A stretch of 28,373 nucleotides of DNA from Gammaproteobacteria bacterium (GTDB lineage: Bacteria > Pseudomonadota > Gammaproteobacteria > Comchoanobacterales > Comchoanobacteraceae), in the NCBI GenBank assembly GCA_029243665.1, contig JAQWRO010000084.1:1-28373 (forward strand), read 5' to 3'. Position numbers and translations under genes: made by a program. Shown here one piece after another: positions 7,870 to 16,892 of this stretch (its first letter is position 1; each line of letters begins with the position of its first letter). The notes below the pieces were generated by a model. The model was not told where the DNA came from and searched no databases. It saw only the letters and a list, made by a program, of their open reading frames with translations.

Positions 7870-8226
7870 CTAAATCATACCAAGGTTGCCAAAATATTGC
7901 CACAAAGTCTTTTTTAAAGCACCATTTGTCCGTAAGAAATATAATGATGGGCTATATAAAATTGTATTGACTCGATCACTTTTCCCTGTTTGAAAAAAGG
8001 TTAATTCATCTTGTGTGAATATAATGCCAAAATCTATTTTGTCTGTTTGAACTTTTGATGCAGCACACTGTATCATATAGCTAATATTTTGAAATAGCTT
8101 ATCTGACTCAAGGTCGTCGCCAATAAAAATAAATGTTTTAGCTTTATTGTTTTGCCATATAGGATATGTGTTTGTTTGTTCAACAGCCCATGTCGTTGTA
8201 TTAGCGATGTCTAGATAAGTTGTCAT
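7870..8226 (-). CDS. holD: Probable DNA polymerase III psi subunit (HolD-like)
   Basis: This small protein of 118 residues resembles the psi subunit, which links the clamp-loader complex (through chi) to SSB. The evidence is pattern only. The N-terminus YLDIANTTTWAVEQ matches the psi start 'YL...GI..W.LR', and the C-terminus LYSPSLYFLRTNGALKKTLW matches the psi ending 'SPxLxxLxxnxxxKxxLW'. The length is also right (psi is about 110-140). The middle is poorly conserved, as is usual for this fast-evolving subunit. It lies divergent from tamA with 85 bases between the two starts, and 31 bases before glyA. The alternative is an unrelated short conserved protein. Confidence 0.55.
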   Translation of the reverse strand: MTTYLDIANTTTWAVEQTNTYPIWQNNKAKTFIFIGDDLESDKLFQNISYMIQCAASKVQTDKIDFGIIFTQDELTFFQTGKSDRVNTILYSPSLYFLRTNGALKKTLWQYFGNLGMI

Positions 8227-8271
8227 ACCATGTACTTTATCATTGTGAAATGAAATATTCCAAATAAAGAC

Positions 8272-8300
8272 GTGTCAATGAAGGTTTTTTTCGGCATAAT
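8272..8300 (+). promoter_or_regulatory. Candidate promoter for tamA-tamB
   Basis: GTGTCA (8272-8277, 4 of 6 to TTGACA) is separated by 17 bases from CATAAT (8295-8300, 5 of 6 to TATAAT). Transcription would start near 8307, only about 5 bases before the tamA ATG at 8312. The mRNA would then be nearly leaderless, which agrees with the lack of a visible ribosome binding site. A second TATAAA at 8307-8312 overlaps the start codon. Confidence 0.3.
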
Positions 8301-8311
8301 AGATTCTATAA

Positions 8312-10036
8312 ATGATGGTAAGAAAGTATTTAATTTTATTGATTGTGTTTAGTTTTTGCTGTGGCAGTGCCGTTGCTACATCAAAATTTGTCATTCATGA
8401 CTTTTCAATAAACTTACAATCAGATGTAACAAAAGCAAATGAAAACATTGTAAATGGTCTTAAAAATTATTTTTCACGTTTTGAAGATGTAGATCCTAAT
8501 AATATAGAAGATATCTTGAGTGGCTCAAGACGCAACGTTCAAAAGTCTTTAGAGGTGTATGGTTATTTTTCACCTAATATAAAAATTAGTCATCGACATA
8601 TCAATAATAAGATATTTGTTGATTACAATGTTTTAAAAGGTCAACAAGTTAGTGTTGTAGGTCTTGATATTAGTATTCCTAGTAAGGTTATTGATAAAGT
8701 TGGCTTGAAAAAAGATTTAGATAGTTTGTATGCGCTTAATAACAACCCATATGATGGCATTGAACTTGCAAAAATAAACGATAATATTCTCGATAAAATA
8801 AGAAGTTATGGATACCCTTTTGCAGAATTCGAAGAGGCATCTATGTCGTTCGTAAACCCATTGAAAATTGTTGTTAAGCTTAAGCTTGATTTGAACCAAT
8901 ATTATGAATTTGGCGATATCATAATAAAAAATTCTAAGGCTTTAAAAACATCATTTATAAAGAGTTATGCAAACTTTAAGCCAGGTGATCCGTATAATGC
9001 TATCTTACTAAATCAATTCCAAAAAGATTTGGTGAGTTCTGGTTTTTTTAATGAGATAACCGTCCACCCTATCAATTGGAATACGCAAAATAAAAAAGTA
9101 CCCATTGTTGTAGATATAGAAGACACTAAGCCTTGGACAAGAAATTATACCGTTGGCTACGATGATAAATATCATTTCGGTGGAAGTGTTGGTTATAAGA
9201 TCAAACCATACAACAAGATGGGGCATTCACTTGAGTTTTTTCTTAGGTTAGCAACTAATGACTACATTCAATTAAGGACAAATTATATTGTTCCAAGTGC
9301 CCGGCCACTTGAGCGTATTTATTTATTTGCATCACAGATAGTTACCCAAAATTTAGTTGCAGGTGAAGCAGAGAGCGCATTGTTAACAGCAGCCTTGCAG
9401 CAGCGCTATAAAAATTGGTTAATTATTCCAGGCTTCAATATGTTTATTGAGCACTCGATGCCTAATAACGAGTCCAATTATACAACTGAGCTAATTTATC
9501 CCCAAATTAATGTACTCTATAAAGTAAAGCATCCATACCAATGGTTAGATCGTTTTTCATTTGGAGCAAGCTTTATGGTCGCAAGTGAACAAATGTTATC
9601 AGGTATTTCAATGGATAGAGTGCTTCTCAGAAGTGAGGGATTGATACCGATAAATGAACGACTCAAGCTGCATATGCTTGTTAATTTTGGGGCATTATCT
9701 AGTTCTAGCATTAATGATGTGCCTTTGAGTTTGAAATTTTTTGCCGGTGGCCCTGATAGTGTTCGTGGTTATTCATATAATGAATTTGGGCCAGGTCGTT
9801 ATGAAAAAAACCTAAGTTATGAGCTACAATATTCTTTAAGTAGTTTACTAGACACATTTGTATTTATGGACCAAGGTAATGCAAGTGATATCTGGGACGA
9901 TAAATTAAAGTCAAGTGTGGGTGTGGGGATGATGTTGAATTTTAAAGTGATAGGTCTCAAATTTTCTTTAGCACATGGGTTAGATGATGATGCAGATCCA
10001 TTCAAACTTCAATTTACTGTTCAATCCATGGATTAA
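8312..10036 (+). CDS. tamA: Translocation and assembly module outer-membrane protein TamA (Omp85 family)
   Basis: TamA is an outer-membrane Omp85 barrel that works with TamB in outer-membrane protein insertion and envelope lipid transport. The 574-residue length is near E. coli TamA (577). Residues 1-22 form a signal peptide (KYLILLIVFSFCCGSAVA, probable cleavage after Ala22). A periplasmic POTRA region of about 240 residues follows, and then the barrel. The Omp85 loop-6 motif is clear as FFAGGPDSVRGYSYNEFGPG (near residues 475-495). There are two adjacent ATG codons (8312 and 8315); either could be used. tamB begins 2 bases after the stop, so the two form an operon. Confidence 0.93.
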   Translation: MMVRKYLILLIVFSFCCGSAVATSKFVIHDFSINLQSDVTKANENIVNGLKNYFSRFEDVDPNNIEDILSGSRRNVQKSLEVYGYFSPNIKISHRHINNKIFVDYNVLKGQQVSVVGLDISIPSKVIDKVGLKKDLDSLYALNNNPYDGIELAKINDNILDKIRSYGYPFAEFEEASMSFVNPLKIVVKLKLDLNQYYEFGDIIIKNSKALKTSFIKSYANFKPGDPYNAILLNQFQKDLVSSGFFNEITVHPINWNTQNKKVPIVVDIEDTKPWTRNYTVGYDDKYHFGGSVGYKIKPYNKMGHSLEFFLRLATNDYIQLRTNYIVPSARPLERIYLFASQIVTQNLVAGEAESALLTAALQQRYKNWLIIPGFNMFIEHSMPNNESNYTTELIYPQINVLYKVKHPYQWLDRFSFGASFMVASEQMLSGISMDRVLLRSEGLIPINERLKLHMLVNFGALSSSSINDVPLSLKFFAGGPDSVRGYSYNEFGPGRYEKNLSYELQYSLSSLLDTFVFMDQGNASDIWDDKLKSSVGVGMMLNFKVIGLKFSLAHGLDDDADPFKLQFTVQSMD

Positions 10037-10038
10037 TC

Positions 10039-12648
10039 ATGAAATATAAGAAAACAATATTTTTTGTCTTATGCATTGCCTTTCTTTGGTGTCTCCCTTG
10101 GATAACTGGTTTTATCACAAGTCAGTACATAGATCGAAATCAAAATTTAGTTCATGTGAATGGATTAAGTGTAAGCTTCACAAAAATCAGGGCTAACAAC
10201 ATAAGTGTTACATATGGCTCAAGCACATTTAATCTAGAAGACTTACGAGTAAGCATGCAACCGTGGCAGTGGTTATATCGTGGTATACATTTTGATGAAG
10301 TTAAGATTAATTCATTAACAATGATCAATCATGATGGTAATTTGACGTCTGAAAAAACTAAATCATCTGGCATAAAAAAAATGCCATTTTTAGCATCGAT
10401 GAAAAGCATTTTAATAAATGAAGTAAAAGTTGATGACTATAATTTAGGCAAAGTAGAAGGTAGAATCGAAAATAAAGGTTTGTTTGGCAAAAATATAATG
10501 CTGACATTTCAGGGCTTGCAAAAATCAACCATAGAAATCGAATCAACCAATGGTAAATTTAGAAATTTTACATATAAAATTGTTGCTCTGAATCAAAAAG
10601 TTTCGGGTATGTTCGCTTTTAAAGCAAATGATATCAATTTTATTGTAAATGAGCTTAAGGATATCTACCCTAAAGGTTTACTTATCACACATGACAACAA
10701 TGTTTGGGTGATTTCTGATTATGCAAACAAAAAAGATATACTTGGTAAGATAAGTGGAACGAATGGATTTGTTAACTTTGTTCATAAAAATGTAGACATG
10801 GCCTTTAAGTATAAAAATCATGATTGGTCACTTGAGTTTAAAAGTAGACATTTAGATTTAAATTTCAAACATACTAAAAGTTTAAAGGGGGTTATAAAAA
10901 TGAATGAATACCCTTTTGTGGATCGACTTTTAACGGGCGTAATTTTTGCCAATAAGAACAGTAATAATTTAAAAATTAATGGCCAGTTACATGCGTTCAA
11001 TTATTTATCTAAGGATAAGCTTCAATTTAATATTTCAAGCGTTGGTGCAGCGCTTTCTGGAATGATCAATTATGTTTTTGAGAATGGGGATCGTTTGAAT
11101 ATTCGCCTTGATAAAAAACAGAATGAACAGATATTAAAATTGAAACAAGATGGAAAAATTAATCATGCTGCATTTAATGCAAGTCAGATTGTATATTTAT
11201 TTAAGGATCATTTTGAGATAGATTGGTTGCCTATTAAATATGGTCAATATGTATGGAAAAATAAGAAAAAAACTCAATTTTCATTATTTGATAACGGAGT
11301 GCGTATAGCACCGGATTGTTTTGTTAACGATATTCGAGGCAGTGTGTGTTTTTCAATTAATTTGGGTCAAGCAAGTGAACAAAGTGGTATTGTAATTAAT
11401 TATATGGCTAAAGAAAAAATTGATTTTTCAGATTGGATTCCAAAACCATTTATCATTTCCGACTTTAAATTTAAGGGATCCATCAATTTAAAATATCTAA
11501 TTGCTGAAAAGTATCCAATTATAGACATAGAAATTGAAGATACCAATTTTAAGTTTGATCCATTAATTACGGCTGAGATTCCATTTTCAATGCATACATA
11601 TATTAATGAAGGAAAGGGTGTCATACATTTTCGTGATGCTACATGGACATATGATGTGAAATTAATTACATCTCAAGGTGGTCAAGTAATTCTAGATAGT
11701 CAGAAACAACAAAACATTCAATGGTCTAATTTATTATCTGGTTATCAAAATGATACATTTTCAATTACTAATGGTTCAGCTCATTGGAATCAAAAAGATT
11801 ATACATGTCATATGGATATTGATTTTAAGGGGGGAGAGGTGCTTCTTTCAGATTATTATCCCAAAGTCTCAAACCCAGTTAAGGTAAACCGATTTAACAT
11901 CCCAATCAATTTTACATTTCGTTTGACTAATAGTGCACCAATTAAATTAAATGTTTTGGGTATTGAAGGGTTAATTAATATTGATTTATCAGTAGTAGAA
12001 AAAGAATCTGTATGGATTGCTAATGGTGAAATTTATATGTTGCCTGGTGGTGTTTTTAGAAAGAATGTTGAACCTGTAACTGTAAAAGAAGCTAAGATTC
12101 TTTATTATAACAATGATGTGTTGGACCCATTCATTCAACTTTCCCTAGAAAAACGTCAAACATTATTAACTCGACAGGATCAAATTTCAAATTATAAAGA
12201 TGAACTTCTAGGTGTTATATTCTATGGTAAGCTAAGAAATTATCAAATTCAGACATATTCTTCTCCAACGGGGATAAGCGAATTTATAATTTTACAAACG
12301 GTGCTTATTAATCCAATCTTGTTTTCAAGTCAAAAGAGTAGTGACTCATCAAATTTGCTAGGTTCTTTAGCAAGCTCTATTAGAGATATAAGAATGCTAC
12401 TACCAATAGATCAAATTACTTTTAGACCAGCTGAGCGTAACGAGTCATTGATTGATCCTTATGAAGAGTCTTCCACTGTTTCATTAATGAAGCGAATCAC
12501 TCAGTCAGTTGGTTTATATGCTCGTCTTGGATCATTGCCTCAAGATAATATATTCAGTCTGATTTATCGTCGTCCCAACCGTAATGTAGGCACACAGCTT
12601 TATTCAAATTATGAGTCACAAGGTATTAATTTAGTATTTTCAAACTAA
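10039..12648 (+). CDS. tamB: Translocation and assembly module inner-membrane protein TamB (short form)
   Basis: TamB is a long inner-membrane-anchored beta-rich protein that spans the periplasm to TamA. The product has an N-terminal signal-anchor (TIFFVLCIAFLWCLPWITGF near residues 5-24), a long stretch of beta-strand-like sequence, and the C-terminal TamB domain, with SEFIILQTVLINP near residue 750 and a closing strand pair. At 869 residues it is much shorter than E. coli TamB (about 1,260); shortening appears to be in the middle repeat region, since both ends are present. The ATG sits 2 bases after the tamA stop, which supports the assignment. Similarity to other AsmA-like proteins exists, but the tamA partner decides. 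Confidence 0.88.
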   Translation: MKYKKTIFFVLCIAFLWCLPWITGFITSQYIDRNQNLVHVNGLSVSFTKIRANNISVTYGSSTFNLEDLRVSMQPWQWLYRGIHFDEVKINSLTMINHDGNLTSEKTKSSGIKKMPFLASMKSILINEVKVDDYNLGKVEGRIENKGLFGKNIMLTFQGLQKSTIEIESTNGKFRNFTYKIVALNQKVSGMFAFKANDINFIVNELKDIYPKGLLITHDNNVWVISDYANKKDILGKISGTNGFVNFVHKNVDMAFKYKNHDWSLEFKSRHLDLNFKHTKSLKGVIKMNEYPFVDRLLTGVIFANKNSNNLKINGQLHAFNYLSKDKLQFNISSVGAALSGMINYVFENGDRLNIRLDKKQNEQILKLKQDGKINHAAFNASQIVYLFKDHFEIDWLPIKYGQYVWKNKKKTQFSLFDNGVRIAPDCFVNDIRGSVCFSINLGQASEQSGIVINYMAKEKIDFSDWIPKPFIISDFKFKGSINLKYLIAEKYPIIDIEIEDTNFKFDPLITAEIPFSMHTYINEGKGVIHFRDATWTYDVKLITSQGGQVILDSQKQQNIQWSNLLSGYQNDTFSITNGSAHWNQKDYTCHMDIDFKGGEVLLSDYYPKVSNPVKVNRFNIPINFTFRLTNSAPIKLNVLGIEGLINIDLSVVEKESVWIANGEIYMLPGGVFRKNVEPVTVKEAKILYYNNDVLDPFIQLSLEKRQTLLTRQDQISNYKDELLGVIFYGKLRNYQIQTYSSPTGISEFIILQTVLINPILFSSQKSSDSSNLLGSLASSIRDIRMLLPIDQITFRPAERNESLIDPYEESSTVSLMKRITQSVGLYARLGSLPQDNIFSLIYRRPNRNVGTQLYSNYESQGINLVFSN

Positions 12649-12731
12649 AGACAAGATACATTTTGCCAAAGAAAATATATTAATCTAGTTTATGCTTTGC
12701 AATAAATAATACGGAGATAAGATTTTTTCAG

Positions 12732-12762
12732 CTTACTCACATTAGAATGCTACGTGAGTAAG
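12732..12762. terminator. 9-bp inverted repeat across the icmB stop, between convergent tamB and icmB
   Basis: CTTACTCAC (12732-12740) and GTGAGTAAG (12754-12762) are perfect reverse complements around a 13-base loop that includes the icmB stop codon (12742-12744). Neither strand has a T-run just after the stem. A T6 run at 12723-12728 lies before the stem on the plus strand. It may be a bidirectional terminator-like hairpin or a 3'-end stabiliser for the icmDJB transcript. Confidence 0.4.
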
Positions 12763-15700
12763 GTGAGGGTTCTCTTGATACTTTTCAATTATTTTTGATA
12801 CCATTTTCTTAAGGATGTCTTTCTGTTGTTGTTCATCAATAAAGCCCGTTTCTTCTTTACTTTCATTGAGAAGGCGTTCAATGGTTTTTTTAGCACTACC
12901 CGATGGGAATAGTTTTGCAAGTATACGCCTAGCTTCTTTTGATCCTATGCGATCATAAAGCATGTTTCTAAGGGTTGTGTCTTCCACAGTGGTGCTGAAT
13001 GCCCATAACTCAATGGGTCCCAGGGTAAGCGTCAATAATTGGGTATTATTGCCTGTTTTAGTTGAGAATTGACATAATATGTTAGCGCCACTTGCACTTG
13101 GTCCACTAACATAGTTTCTTAGTGCAGCAATGGCTGTTGCACTAAGGCCAAATACGCCAGCTGTTTTTTGAATGGCTTGCTCTGGTCCAGAATCCATTAT
13201 AAATATAGAAGTTGCAAATTCAACCATGGTTTGATCAAAGTCATCGATGGATTGTGATATTAAAGAAACCTGAACATTCCATTTACGTCCTTCACGCATG
13301 TCTACAATGATTTGATCGCGTACAGCTGCTGCTTTAGAAGTTCTATGAAATTCATCATAAACCAAACGTTTTTTATCTTCACGGATTTCCTTGGTTCGTG
13401 TTTCATGGTGGAGATGATAAGATTCTGGTGCATGTTTGAGGTTTTCAATGTTAAGGTAATAATCTTTTGCAGCAACATAACGTGCTAACATATACATCAC
13501 AGCAGTTTGTCTATCAGCTGCATCACCGCCAGTCTTGGCAACTTCATCTAAATCTAATGATAGGATTTTGGCTCCAGAGATATCAAATTTTGTAGGCGAG
13601 GAAAGAATGGGGTACTCTCTAATCGAACTTGAAATCATTCTGGAGAATGCGTCGACAAGAGATTCACCTGTGTTAATAGTAATTTTTCCGTATAAATCTG
13701 TGACAACATTCGTTCTAGCAAGTGATGTTAAGTCGGACAAAATAGGAACTGCATAACGTTGTGATTCGGAGGCGCGGTGTGGTTTCCCAGCAAGAAATAA
13801 AGCATCTGTGACCTCCCACCATGTTGTTTTAGGGTCAAAAACAAAACCGATGTCCTTTAGTTCAGCATCAATGAGCTCAGATACGCCTTCATTATAAATG
13901 TTAGGGTTGCCTTGGTCTGAATGTTGTTTATAAGCTTCATCGACGATCAATCCTGCCATTTCAGCAACACCTTCATATGTATGTTTTGCATTAACAGGGG
14001 TTGCCAGTAAGCAAATAAAATTCACTAGGAACGATCTTTCAAGTGGCATCGGTGTTCTGCAACCTAGCTGAGTATCAAATGGGTTAATGCCATATTCCTC
14101 AGTCATTTGAAGGCGGTGGTATTGAATTTCATGCCTGCGATCATCTGGCAAAGCATCTTGTAGAAGGCGAATCAGGCCACTACTAGATGGGCCAATATCA
14201 ATAATAGAAATACGTGGTAATCTAGTTATACCTGCGGATAGTACTAAAGCTAAATTTAGCGCATTAGATAAGACGGATTTACCAGATCCAGGTCTAGCAT
14301 AAATCATATCAATCCATACAGTTTGTGCAGATGAGCCTGGTTGATAGGGCCATAATTTCCCGTCCATAGATCTAAATAGTAAAGAACCATATTTCCATGG
14401 GGAGGCAGGCCTAAATAAGGGTAACATGTATAGTGTATCAGATAGGGGGGCAACAGTTGCTGTTGCTGCACAATTAGTGCTTACAGCTAACATGCTGGAT
14501 GCAACGCCTTCAAATGCATCACCACATATTTCGGAAACATCACATGAGCCCCAGCCTTGAATGGCCCTTGATAACTGAGCAATTCGAACACGAAGTAAGG
14601 CTGGATCGTTCTCTGGAGCCCAAGTTGCTGCACAAACCCTGAGTCGTACAACAGCATCATCAGAGTTTAATTCAATGTAGTCTAATAAATTGACTGCTTT
14701 GTTAATGAGCCTGTTTTGATTAGATGAGAAGGATAGTATAGAACTTAATACACGTTTGACTTTTAAACTTGAAATCCCACCACTATCAATCATAAAGGAC
14801 ATTCGCCAAGGTATTTGGTGGTTCAATGTTCTTGAAAATAATTGTGCAAAAGTTTGAACTTCTCTTGGAAATAAATCAATAAAAACAGATGCCCATATTC
14901 GATCGCCAATTTGACATGTTTTTATATCTAGATTTTTTGCATCTCTTGGGAAAAGCTGCCTTGATAAAGAAGGCCATAATAAGTCAGAAACATCTCCACG
15001 AAATCGTCTTGCTAGTTTAACTCTGATTGGATCCCCAGGAAGAATTGGACGCCAATTTCTATCGGTGAAGCTTAAATCAATGGTATCTCTTATGGCTTTT
15101 ACAGCTTCATGAACAGGTAGAATTTCGTTGCTAATCCCGGCATTCTCTAGTGAGGTTGATGTTGCTCTTACAAATGAATTATGTGCGTCTCTTAAATCAG
15201 GTATTGCTGCCATAATGTTTTGCGTATATCTAAAATCAGGCACTTTGTCAGCACGAATAGCTTTTATTTTTTCACTATGAGCTCTTTTCTGATGTTCTTT
15301 TGTTAAGCTAAATGGACGTGTCCATAAAGCAATATATGTTTTTTCCTCTGAGCAATAATGACTCAGGTTTTCAATTCTCTCTTCCATTAGGTCATCAATT
15401 TCGAGGTTTATATTTTTTGCAGTTTCCATAGAGCCTACAAAGTTACTATGTATTAATGAACGTATGTTATCTTTGTTATAACCAAAGAATACCTGTATGG
15501 AGTAACCAGGCCGTGAAAGCATGCTGCTAAGTGCTGTTTGAATTCTTTGGTGGACTTCTTTAAACTCTTGTTTACCAAGTAAAGCAGAGTAACCATTGAT
15601 TTCAATGATGGATAATAATGATCCGTCATGATTAACAAGTGTTGTAGGGCTATCAGCTGTTTGAATCTCACAATAAGATTCAGCCGTCTGTTTGCTTGAG

Positions 15701-15804
15701 TAAGCCATCCAGGCAAGAAAAGTATCAAATCCGTCTAGTATCTCTGAGCTATAAATAAGTGCTATCGAAATAGCTATAACTAGAAGTAGTATGGTAAGAG
15801 TCAT
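12742..15804 (-). CDS. icmB: Dot/Icm type IVB secretion ATPase IcmB/DotO
   Basis: IcmB (DotO) is the VirB4-type ATPase at the cytoplasmic base of the Dot/Icm machine and powers effector export or assembly. The 1,020-residue length fits Legionella IcmB (about 1,010). An N-terminal hydrophobic segment (residues 1-18) is followed by a long middle domain. The ATPase core has Walker A ARPGSGKS (503-510) and Walker B RLVYDEFH (813-820), with SLISQSIDDFDQ just after. A strong ribosome binding site, GAGGAC (15816-15811), lies inside the end of icmJ. The start is 3 bases beyond the icmJ stop. The preceding genes icmD and icmJ settle the identity. icmF, which follows in Legionella, is not here. Confidence 0.96.
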   Translation of the reverse strand: MTLTILLLVIAISIALIYSSEILDGFDTFLAWMAYSSKQTAESYCEIQTADSPTTLVNHDGSLLSIIEINGYSALLGKQEFKEVHQRIQTALSSMLSRPGYSIQVFFGYNKDNIRSLIHSNFVGSMETAKNINLEIDDLMEERIENLSHYCSEEKTYIALWTRPFSLTKEHQKRAHSEKIKAIRADKVPDFRYTQNIMAAIPDLRDAHNSFVRATSTSLENAGISNEILPVHEAVKAIRDTIDLSFTDRNWRPILPGDPIRVKLARRFRGDVSDLLWPSLSRQLFPRDAKNLDIKTCQIGDRIWASVFIDLFPREVQTFAQLFSRTLNHQIPWRMSFMIDSGGISSLKVKRVLSSILSFSSNQNRLINKAVNLLDYIELNSDDAVVRLRVCAATWAPENDPALLRVRIAQLSRAIQGWGSCDVSEICGDAFEGVASSMLAVSTNCAATATVAPLSDTLYMLPLFRPASPWKYGSLLFRSMDGKLWPYQPGSSAQTVWIDMIYARPGSGKSVLSNALNLALVLSAGITRLPRISIIDIGPSSSGLIRLLQDALPDDRRHEIQYHRLQMTEEYGINPFDTQLGCRTPMPLERSFLVNFICLLATPVNAKHTYEGVAEMAGLIVDEAYKQHSDQGNPNIYNEGVSELIDAELKDIGFVFDPKTTWWEVTDALFLAGKPHRASESQRYAVPILSDLTSLARTNVVTDLYGKITINTGESLVDAFSRMISSSIREYPILSSPTKFDISGAKILSLDLDEVAKTGGDAADRQTAVMYMLARYVAAKDYYLNIENLKHAPESYHLHHETRTKEIREDKKRLVYDEFHRTSKAAAVRDQIIVDMREGRKWNVQVSLISQSIDDFDQTMVEFATSIFIMDSGPEQAIQKTAGVFGLSATAIAALRNYVSGPSASGANILCQFSTKTGNNTQLLTLTLGPIELWAFSTTVEDTTLRNMLYDRIGSKEARRILAKLFPSGSAKKTIERLLNESKEETGFIDEQQQKDILKKMVSKIIEKYQENPHLTHVAF

Positions 15805-15807
15805 GGT

Positions 15808-16413
15808 TTAGTCCTCAATTTCAGTTTCTTCACTCCAAGCAATGATTTGATCCTTATATAATAATGGATCTGGCAAAAATCGTATGCTATTTTTTAGTGC
15901 CGATTTTAGTTTTTTCTGATCTTTTATCGGGGTATCAATCATGAGTCTTCCGAGTAAATCTGGCTTGCTAAATCCCTTGCCAATGTTTTTTTCAACATAT
16001 TTGGCTCTCAACTTTAATGTGCTAAAAATATTATCACTGATAGACTGATAGGTCTCAGTTGTTTGTTTTGCACAAAATGCAATGTGTGTTAGCCCAATTA
16101 AGTCATTTTGAGAAATTTCTGGAAGGTATATCATCAATCCGCCACCAAAAGCAGATTTTCCAGTCATTTCTAAGAATTGGGTATGACAACATAGAGGGCA
16201 TGTTGTCACTAGATTGGTCGTTTTGTTGTTAGTGTAATCATGGTCCAAGTTAACAACTTCCATATTGCTTTTAGCAGTGAAGCCACAAAACTGACACTTA
16301 TGTTTGTCACGAGCTAAAATGGATTCTTTGATTTTTACAAAACGTGGATCGTTAGCTCTTATATTAAATAGTCGCCAGTTATCTTCTTGAGCATGAATAT
16401 GAAGGTCAAACAT
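15808..16413 (-). CDS. icmJ: Dot/Icm type IVB coupling-complex protein IcmJ/DotN
   Basis: IcmJ (DotN) is a cytoplasmic part of the type IV coupling complex built around the DotL ATPase with DotM, IcmS, IcmW and LvgA, which receives effectors. The 201-residue product is close to the Legionella protein (about 208). A zinc-binding, HNH-like fold is visible: CQFC (40-43), NLDHDYTNN (55-63) and CPLCC (72-76). The ribosome binding site AGGAC overlaps the TAG stop of icmD, and the ATG is 10 bases past that stop. The gene order icmD-icmJ-icmB is that of other Dot/Icm loci. An HNH nuclease role is unlikely because of the context. Confidence 0.95.
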   Translation of the reverse strand: MFDLHIHAQEDNWRLFNIRANDPRFVKIKESILARDKHKCQFCGFTAKSNMEVVNLDHDYTNNKTTNLVTTCPLCCHTQFLEMTGKSAFGGGLMIYLPEISQNDLIGLTHIAFCAKQTTETYQSISDNIFSTLKLRAKYVEKNIGKGFSKPDLLGRLMIDTPIKDQKKLKSALKNSIRFLPDPLLYKDQIIAWSEETEIED

Positions 16414-16423
16414 TGATTGAGTC

Positions 16424-16843
16424 CTAATTGGGTTGGTCTAAGTTCTCACTACTAAAGTTAAATAAGTCAGTGCCGTAAACACCAGCACTTGTCGCACCAT
16501 CACCAAAGATCGTGAAGCCTGTTTGACTATAAAGTCCTGGTAGAAATATGAGTACAACAGAAATGCCAAATAATGCAAAGGCAGTGCCTATTGGAATTTG
16601 CGTTGAATTATCTTTGTATTGCTTGAATTTGAAAACAGCCGATATAAACATTAATATCCCACCAACATAAGCGCCACCGATTACAAGTTGAGTGAAAGGG
16701 CAGAATATATTGACAAAGCACATTGCCATGTCACCAATTGTAATGATGTCTTCCGATGAGCAAGATGAGGTTGCACCCGTGCACATTTCACTTGCAGTTG
16801 CAGCATCTAAGAAGAACATTATAAAAATTAGCCAAACTTTCAT
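16424..16843 (-). CDS. icmD: Dot/Icm type IVB membrane protein IcmD/DotP
   Basis: IcmD (DotP) is a small inner-membrane protein needed for Dot/Icm function. The 139 residues hold an N-terminal signal-like segment (WLIFIMFFLDAATAS, 4-18), a cysteine-containing periplasmic stretch, and two membrane segments near 52-74 and 83-103 with glycine-rich GGAYVGGILMFISA, typical of IcmD and of VirB2-like small proteins. The family is short and divergent, so the neighbours icmJ and icmB carry weight. An AAGG sequence abuts the ATG, so the ribosome binding site is poorly spaced. dapD ends 49 bases upstream on the same strand and no clear promoter lies between, so read-through from dapD is possible. icmC, its Legionella neighbour, is missing. 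Confidence 0.88.
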   Translation of the reverse strand: MKVWLIFIMFFLDAATASEMCTGATSSCSSEDIITIGDMAMCFVNIFCPFTQLVIGGAYVGGILMFISAVFKFKQYKDNSTQIPIGTAFALFGISVVLIFLPGLYSQTGFTIFGDGATSAGVYGTDLFNFSSENLDQPN

Positions 16844-16892
16844 CCTTGATATACTAGCATATAACTTTGATTGAGTACCAGAGTTTAAAAGA

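Noticed and set aside
12663..12702. Imperfect inverted repeat TTGC(C)AAAG / CTTTGCAA after tamB
   Set aside because: It has a bulge, a 23-base loop and no T-run, so it is weaker than the adjacent 9-bp hairpin and probably chance in AT-rich DNA.
15453..15728. 91-codon minus-strand frame inside icmB
   Set aside because: It is out of frame with icmB, whose sequence is conserved across the region.
15808..16413. IcmJ as an HNH endonuclease (CxxC, LDHD, CPLC pattern)
   Set aside because: DotN is known to have such a zinc-binding fold, and the icmD/icmB neighbours make the secretion role far more likely.
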